Shown piece by piece: positions 61,688-64,000 of a DNA stretch of 64,000 nucleotides. Each line of letters begins with the position of its first letter. Position 1 is the first letter of the stretch. Source of the stretch: Arcicella sp034931005. Its GTDB lineage: Bacteria > Bacteroidota > Bacteroidia > Cytophagales > Spirosomataceae. The position numbers and the translations under genes were made by a program. The stretch is taken from contig NZ_JAYGIN010000026.1 of NCBI RefSeq assembly GCF_034931005.1, forward strand, positions 1 to 64,000, written 5' to 3'. The notes below the pieces were generated by a model that ran no database searches, was not told the DNA's origin, and saw only the letters and a program-made list of their open reading frames with translations.

Positions 61688-62614
61688 TTATCTATTAAAC
61701 AACTCCAAAATCCTATCTATACCATCAGAAATTGGCAATAATTCTCGCCCTAAAATTTCTTTCATTTTGGTATTATCAGGTTTTCTACGAGTCATATCCC
61801 CTTCCTCTAAAGCAGACAAATGAATAATTTTTGAATTAGAGTTAGTCTTTTTAATAACTAATTTAGCTAAATCTAAGATAGTCAACTCAATATCTGAGCC
61901 TAAATTAATAACATCATTTATTATCAAATCATTATTCAAAATTCTAACGGTAGCATCTAAATTATCATCTATAAAGCAAAATGTTCTTGTCTGAAGGCCG
62001 TCGCCGTAGATCGTAATATCTTTATTTGCTTTTGCTAATTTTATAAATTTTGAAATAACAAAATCTGGGCTTTGTTTAGGCCCATAAGTATTAAAGAATC
62101 TGAATATTGTAAAATCTAAATCATGCTCCTTTTTAAAGGATTTAACAAATGCCTCTCCAATGTTTTTTACGATTGCATAAGGCAATTTAGAATTTAAGGG
62201 TGTTGTATGCTCATTTTGAGGAAATTCAACAGGCTCACCATACACTTCTGAAGAAGATGAAAAGAACACTCTCTTAACTCCAGTATTTTTAGATAGATTC
62301 AGTACGTTTTTTATACCCTCAATATCTTGTAATACCATCAAAGGGTTTTCAAGAGTCCTTTTCACACCTACAACTGCTGCATAGTGAAAAACATAATCAA
62401 ATTTATATGCCAACATTATAGCCGATAAGTCTTGATAATTGTTCACATCACATTTAATAAAATGATAGTTTTCTGTTGATAAACATAAATTTTTCTTGTG
62501 TCCCGTCAAAAAATTATCTATCGAAACTACAAAATTACTCTTATCAAGAACTAATTGATCTGCCAAAGAACTCGGCACGAATCCCGCTCCTCCTGTTATT
62601 AATATTTTTGACAT
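61688..62614 (-). CDS. NAD-dependent sugar-nucleotide epimerase/dehydratase
   Basis: A 308-aa extended SDR: GGAGFVPSSLADQLV (GxxGxxG, the second part altered to SSLAD), FHYAAVVGVKRTLENP, SSSSEVYGE with the Ser, then PYAIVKN with Tyr/Lys catalytic residues, FRFFNTYGPKQ. Probably makes a UDP-sugar for the glycan that the WecA-like enzyme starts. Promoter on the minus strand: TTTG (62684-62687), 19 bases, TAAATTTG (62657-62664). Confidence 0.9.
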   Translation of the reverse strand: MSKILITGGAGFVPSSLADQLVLDKSNFVVSIDNFLTGHKKNLCLSTENYHFIKCDVNNYQDLSAIMLAYKFDYVFHYAAVVGVKRTLENPLMVLQDIEGIKNVLNLSKNTGVKRVFFSSSSEVYGEPVEFPQNEHTTPLNSKLPYAIVKNIGEAFVKSFKKEHDLDFTIFRFFNTYGPKQSPDFVISKFIKLAKANKDITIYGDGLQTRTFCFIDDNLDATVRILNNDLIINDVINLGSDIELTILDLAKLVIKKTNSNSKIIHLSALEEGDMTRRKPDNTKMKEILGRELLPISDGIDRILELFNR

Positions 62615-62656
62615 TCTTACTTTTGAAATTATTATCTAATTATTTATATTACTGAA

Positions 62657-62687
62657 CAAATTTAATGAAAACAAACTCTAAAACAAA
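62657..62687 (-). promoter_or_regulatory. Promoter of the epimerase-wecA operon
   Basis: On the minus strand TTTG, 19-base spacer and TAAATTTG: a full match to the Bacteroidota -33/-7 consensus, 42 bases before the ATG. Confidence 0.8.
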
Positions 62688-62716
62688 CTCTAAATTATTA
62701 AGTGGTTACAAATAAC

Positions 62717-62743
62717 AAAGCCCAAGTAAAATACTTGAGCTTT
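62717..62743. terminator. Terminator-like hairpin after the T9SS cargo gene
   Basis: AAAGCCCAAGTA (62717-62728) and TACTTGAGCTTT (62732-62743), one mismatch, with a three-base loop. Confidence 0.6.
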
Positions 62744-62765
62744 AGTAATAATAAGATTCTGAAAA

Positions 62766-63323
62766 CTATTTCTTAGATAATTTCTTAGAAACAGCACCCG
62801 TTTCAGTCTTTAATGTATATAAGTAAGTTCCAGAATTAATTCCTTCTCCCGAATATTTAACGGTATGATTGCCTTCTGATACTTCTTGATTATCAACTAA
62901 AGTTGCGATATTTAAGCCCATTATATTAGTAATAGATAGGCTAATTTTTCCTGCTTTAGGAACATAATATTCAATTTCTACTGATGATTCAAATGGATTT
63001 GGGTAAGCATACATACTTACTTTTTCACTTGTTTCTGCACCAGCAATTTTAGAAGAAGCTTCTATTTTTCCAATACTTGCCTTGAAAGATGCTCCACTCT
63101 TTGCCGAGAAACCTGGCAAAAGGGTTACAGACTTTCCAGCTTCATAATGAACTTTTGAATCTTCGCTTACCACGTTAGAAGCACTGATTTTCTCAGTTGC
63201 AACCTCGTGTTTGGTAGTCTTATTGATGTTATCAGTAATTTTCAAGTTTACATCTTGAGCAGAAGCAACTCTCACCGACATCACACAAAAGAACATCCCA
63301 ACTATTTTTAGATAAGTTCTCAT
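62766..63323 (-). CDS. Small T9SS cargo with 3-coathanger stack
   Basis: A 185-aa secreted protein: signal peptide (KIVGMFFCVMSVRVASAQ), a 3-coathanger-stack segment (YEAGKSVTLLPGFSAKSGASFKA), and a type A T9SS sorting domain (YAYPNPFESSVEIEYYVPKAGKISLSITN ... GTYLYTLKTETGAVSKKL-type). With little else in between, it is almost only an adaptor and sorting signal. The function is unknown; possibly a surface or matrix component. Confidence 0.85.
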   Translation of the reverse strand: MRTYLKIVGMFFCVMSVRVASAQDVNLKITDNINKTTKHEVATEKISASNVVSEDSKVHYEAGKSVTLLPGFSAKSGASFKASIGKIEASSKIAGAETSEKVSMYAYPNPFESSVEIEYYVPKAGKISLSITNIMGLNIATLVDNQEVSEGNHTVKYSGEGINSGTYLYTLKTETGAVSKKLSKK

Positions 63324-63382
63324 CTGATTTTAAGTTAAAAGGTGTTAAGATTAGGCAACAGGGATTAGTATTTTATGTAAAT

Positions 63383-63417
63383 ACTTTATACCTCATACCT
63401 TATACCTCATACCTAAG
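63383..63417. repeat. Heptad repeat between the last two genes
   Basis: ACTTTAT, ACCTCAT, ACCTTAT, ACCTCAT, ACCTAAG in phase, ending three bases before the stop of the minus-strand gene at 63421; ATGAGGT in its sense. Confidence 0.75.
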
Positions 63418-63420
63418 TGA

Positions 63421-64000
63421 CTACTTCTTTCTCAATTTACTCATTTGTTTCTTCAATGACTGAATTTCTGCCGATTGAGCATCATTAGCTTTCTTCATTT
63501 CTAAAAGATAAAGTGTCAATTCTTCCACTTTTTCCAATAATTTAATGTCAGTCTTATTCAAGTTGTTACCAGTTGCAGCCATTTCTGTTGCACTTGCTAC
63601 ATTTGGTAAGTGTCCGTTGATAGCAATAAATTTCTCAACTTCTTCTAAAGACATTCTCTTATAAGAAGGTTTGAAAACATAGTCAGGCCAAGATTCAGCA
63701 CCTTCTACTTTAACATTTACTTCTTTAGACAATACACCACCTTTAACGATAAGAGCATTCCCATCTAAACCAGCACCATTGATAACAACACCGTTTGTGC
63801 TATTATTATACAAATAACCATCAGCATTTTTCCAAGTGCTTTCAGCAACTGGATTTGATGAAGTTGTTGTAGCACTACCCGCTAATTGCACTAAAATAAC
63901 GTCTCCATTTGCATTAACACTTAATACTTTATTAGATCCACTTGTAGGTGTTGTAGCACTCCCAGAAGTAAGATTTGTAAATCTTAATCCAGAACCAGAA
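63421..64000 (-). CDS. C-terminal part of a tail-fibre-like repeat protein (partial)
   Basis: The frame continues past the window end, so only the C-terminal ~193 residues are seen; the apparent start at 63891 is not real. Residues: Ser/Thr/Gly-rich repeats (RFTNLTSGSATTPTSGSNKV, ...LSVNANGDVILVQLAGSAT), then WPDYVFKPSYKRMSLEEVEKF, ..INGHLPNVASA, and a coiled-coil end (LLEKVEELTLYLLEMKKAN). In Bacteroidota this end is typical of large tail-fibre-like or adhesin-like proteins. Host or phage origin cannot be judged. Confidence 0.8.
   Translation of the reverse strand, partial: SGSGLRFTNLTSGSATTPTSGSNKVLSVNANGDVILVQLAGSATTTSSNPVAESTWKNADGYLYNNSTNGVVINGAGLDGNALIVKGGVLSKEVNVKVEGAESWPDYVFKPSYKRMSLEEVEKFIAINGHLPNVASATEMAATGNNLNKTDIKLLEKVEELTLYLLEMKKANDAQSAEIQSLKKQMSKLRKK

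Noticed and set aside
63421..63891. Complete 156-aa gene starting at 63891
   Set aside because: The frame stays open to the window edge with the same repeat character, so this is an internal codon of a larger gene.
1..64000. tRNA or rRNA genes
   Set aside because: No intergenic region shows a T-loop GTTCRANYC with a cloverleaf or rRNA-like conservation by eye; a tRNA scan would settle it.

Overview
The window is AT-rich DNA from a member of the Bacteroidota, most likely order Cytophagales. The evidence is a PorP/SprF protein and a T9SS sorting domain, 3-coathanger-stack secreted proteins, BshC (bacillithiol), a Bat/DUF58 aerotolerance-type operon, and promoters of the Bacteroidota TTTG-N19-TAnnTTTG type. 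The exact genus cannot be fixed by reading alone. No rRNA, tRNA or CRISPR array was seen.

Layout. 0.1-8.5 kb: housekeeping and envelope genes (LptF/G permease, SerC-like aminotransferase, PorP, LytTR regulator, solitary nuoA behind a DedA gene, amidohydrolase, DUF192). 8.5-13.5 kb: a likely metal-related block, with a lipoprotein and an AraC regulator diverging from a promoter that carries two TGCAA-N5-TTGCA operators, then an ABC ATPase, a His-rich FtsX-type permease and a DUF3299-like protein. 13.5-28.5 kb: GNAT, J-domain protein, uridine kinase, a large secreted nuclease, a 7TM histidine kinase, typA, a PIN toxin-antitoxin pair, ftsY, an MNT/HEPN pair whose HEPN gene is decayed, and glnS. 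28.7-30.8 kb: an ATPase plus HNH-like pair resembling the Septu (PtuAB) defence system. 31-38.4 kb: a secreted-protein operon (DUF1800, DUF1501, PA14 protein, lamin-tail protein). 38.4-46.5 kb: TIGR03643, Lrp, BshC, DUF423, a DyP-type peroxidase behind two paralogous small genes, and a GT3 glycogen synthase. 46.6-51.9 kb: a Bat-type operon (DUF58, BatC/DUF4381-like, VWA) interrupted by a cytosine methyltransferase fused to an HpaII-type endonuclease. 52-60 kb: acyl-CoA carboxylase beta, CBS protein, PfkB kinase, RND efflux pump. 60.5-64 kb: a WecA-like transferase and epimerase for surface glycans, a T9SS cargo, and the end of a tail-fibre-like protein cut by the window edge.

The most unusual property is not a gene. 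Short seven-base repeats, degenerate or perfect, flank many genes. They read G/T- or purine-rich just after stop codons and A/C-rich just before start codons in the sense direction, so spacers between co-directional genes form long hairpins. Two arrays are perfect (AGTAAAG x17 and CAGTTAG x12). Separate families of palindromes (REP-like, one carrying a 98-bp MITE with 13-bp terminal inverted repeats and a 5-bp target duplication) add to a repeat-rich intergenic landscape.
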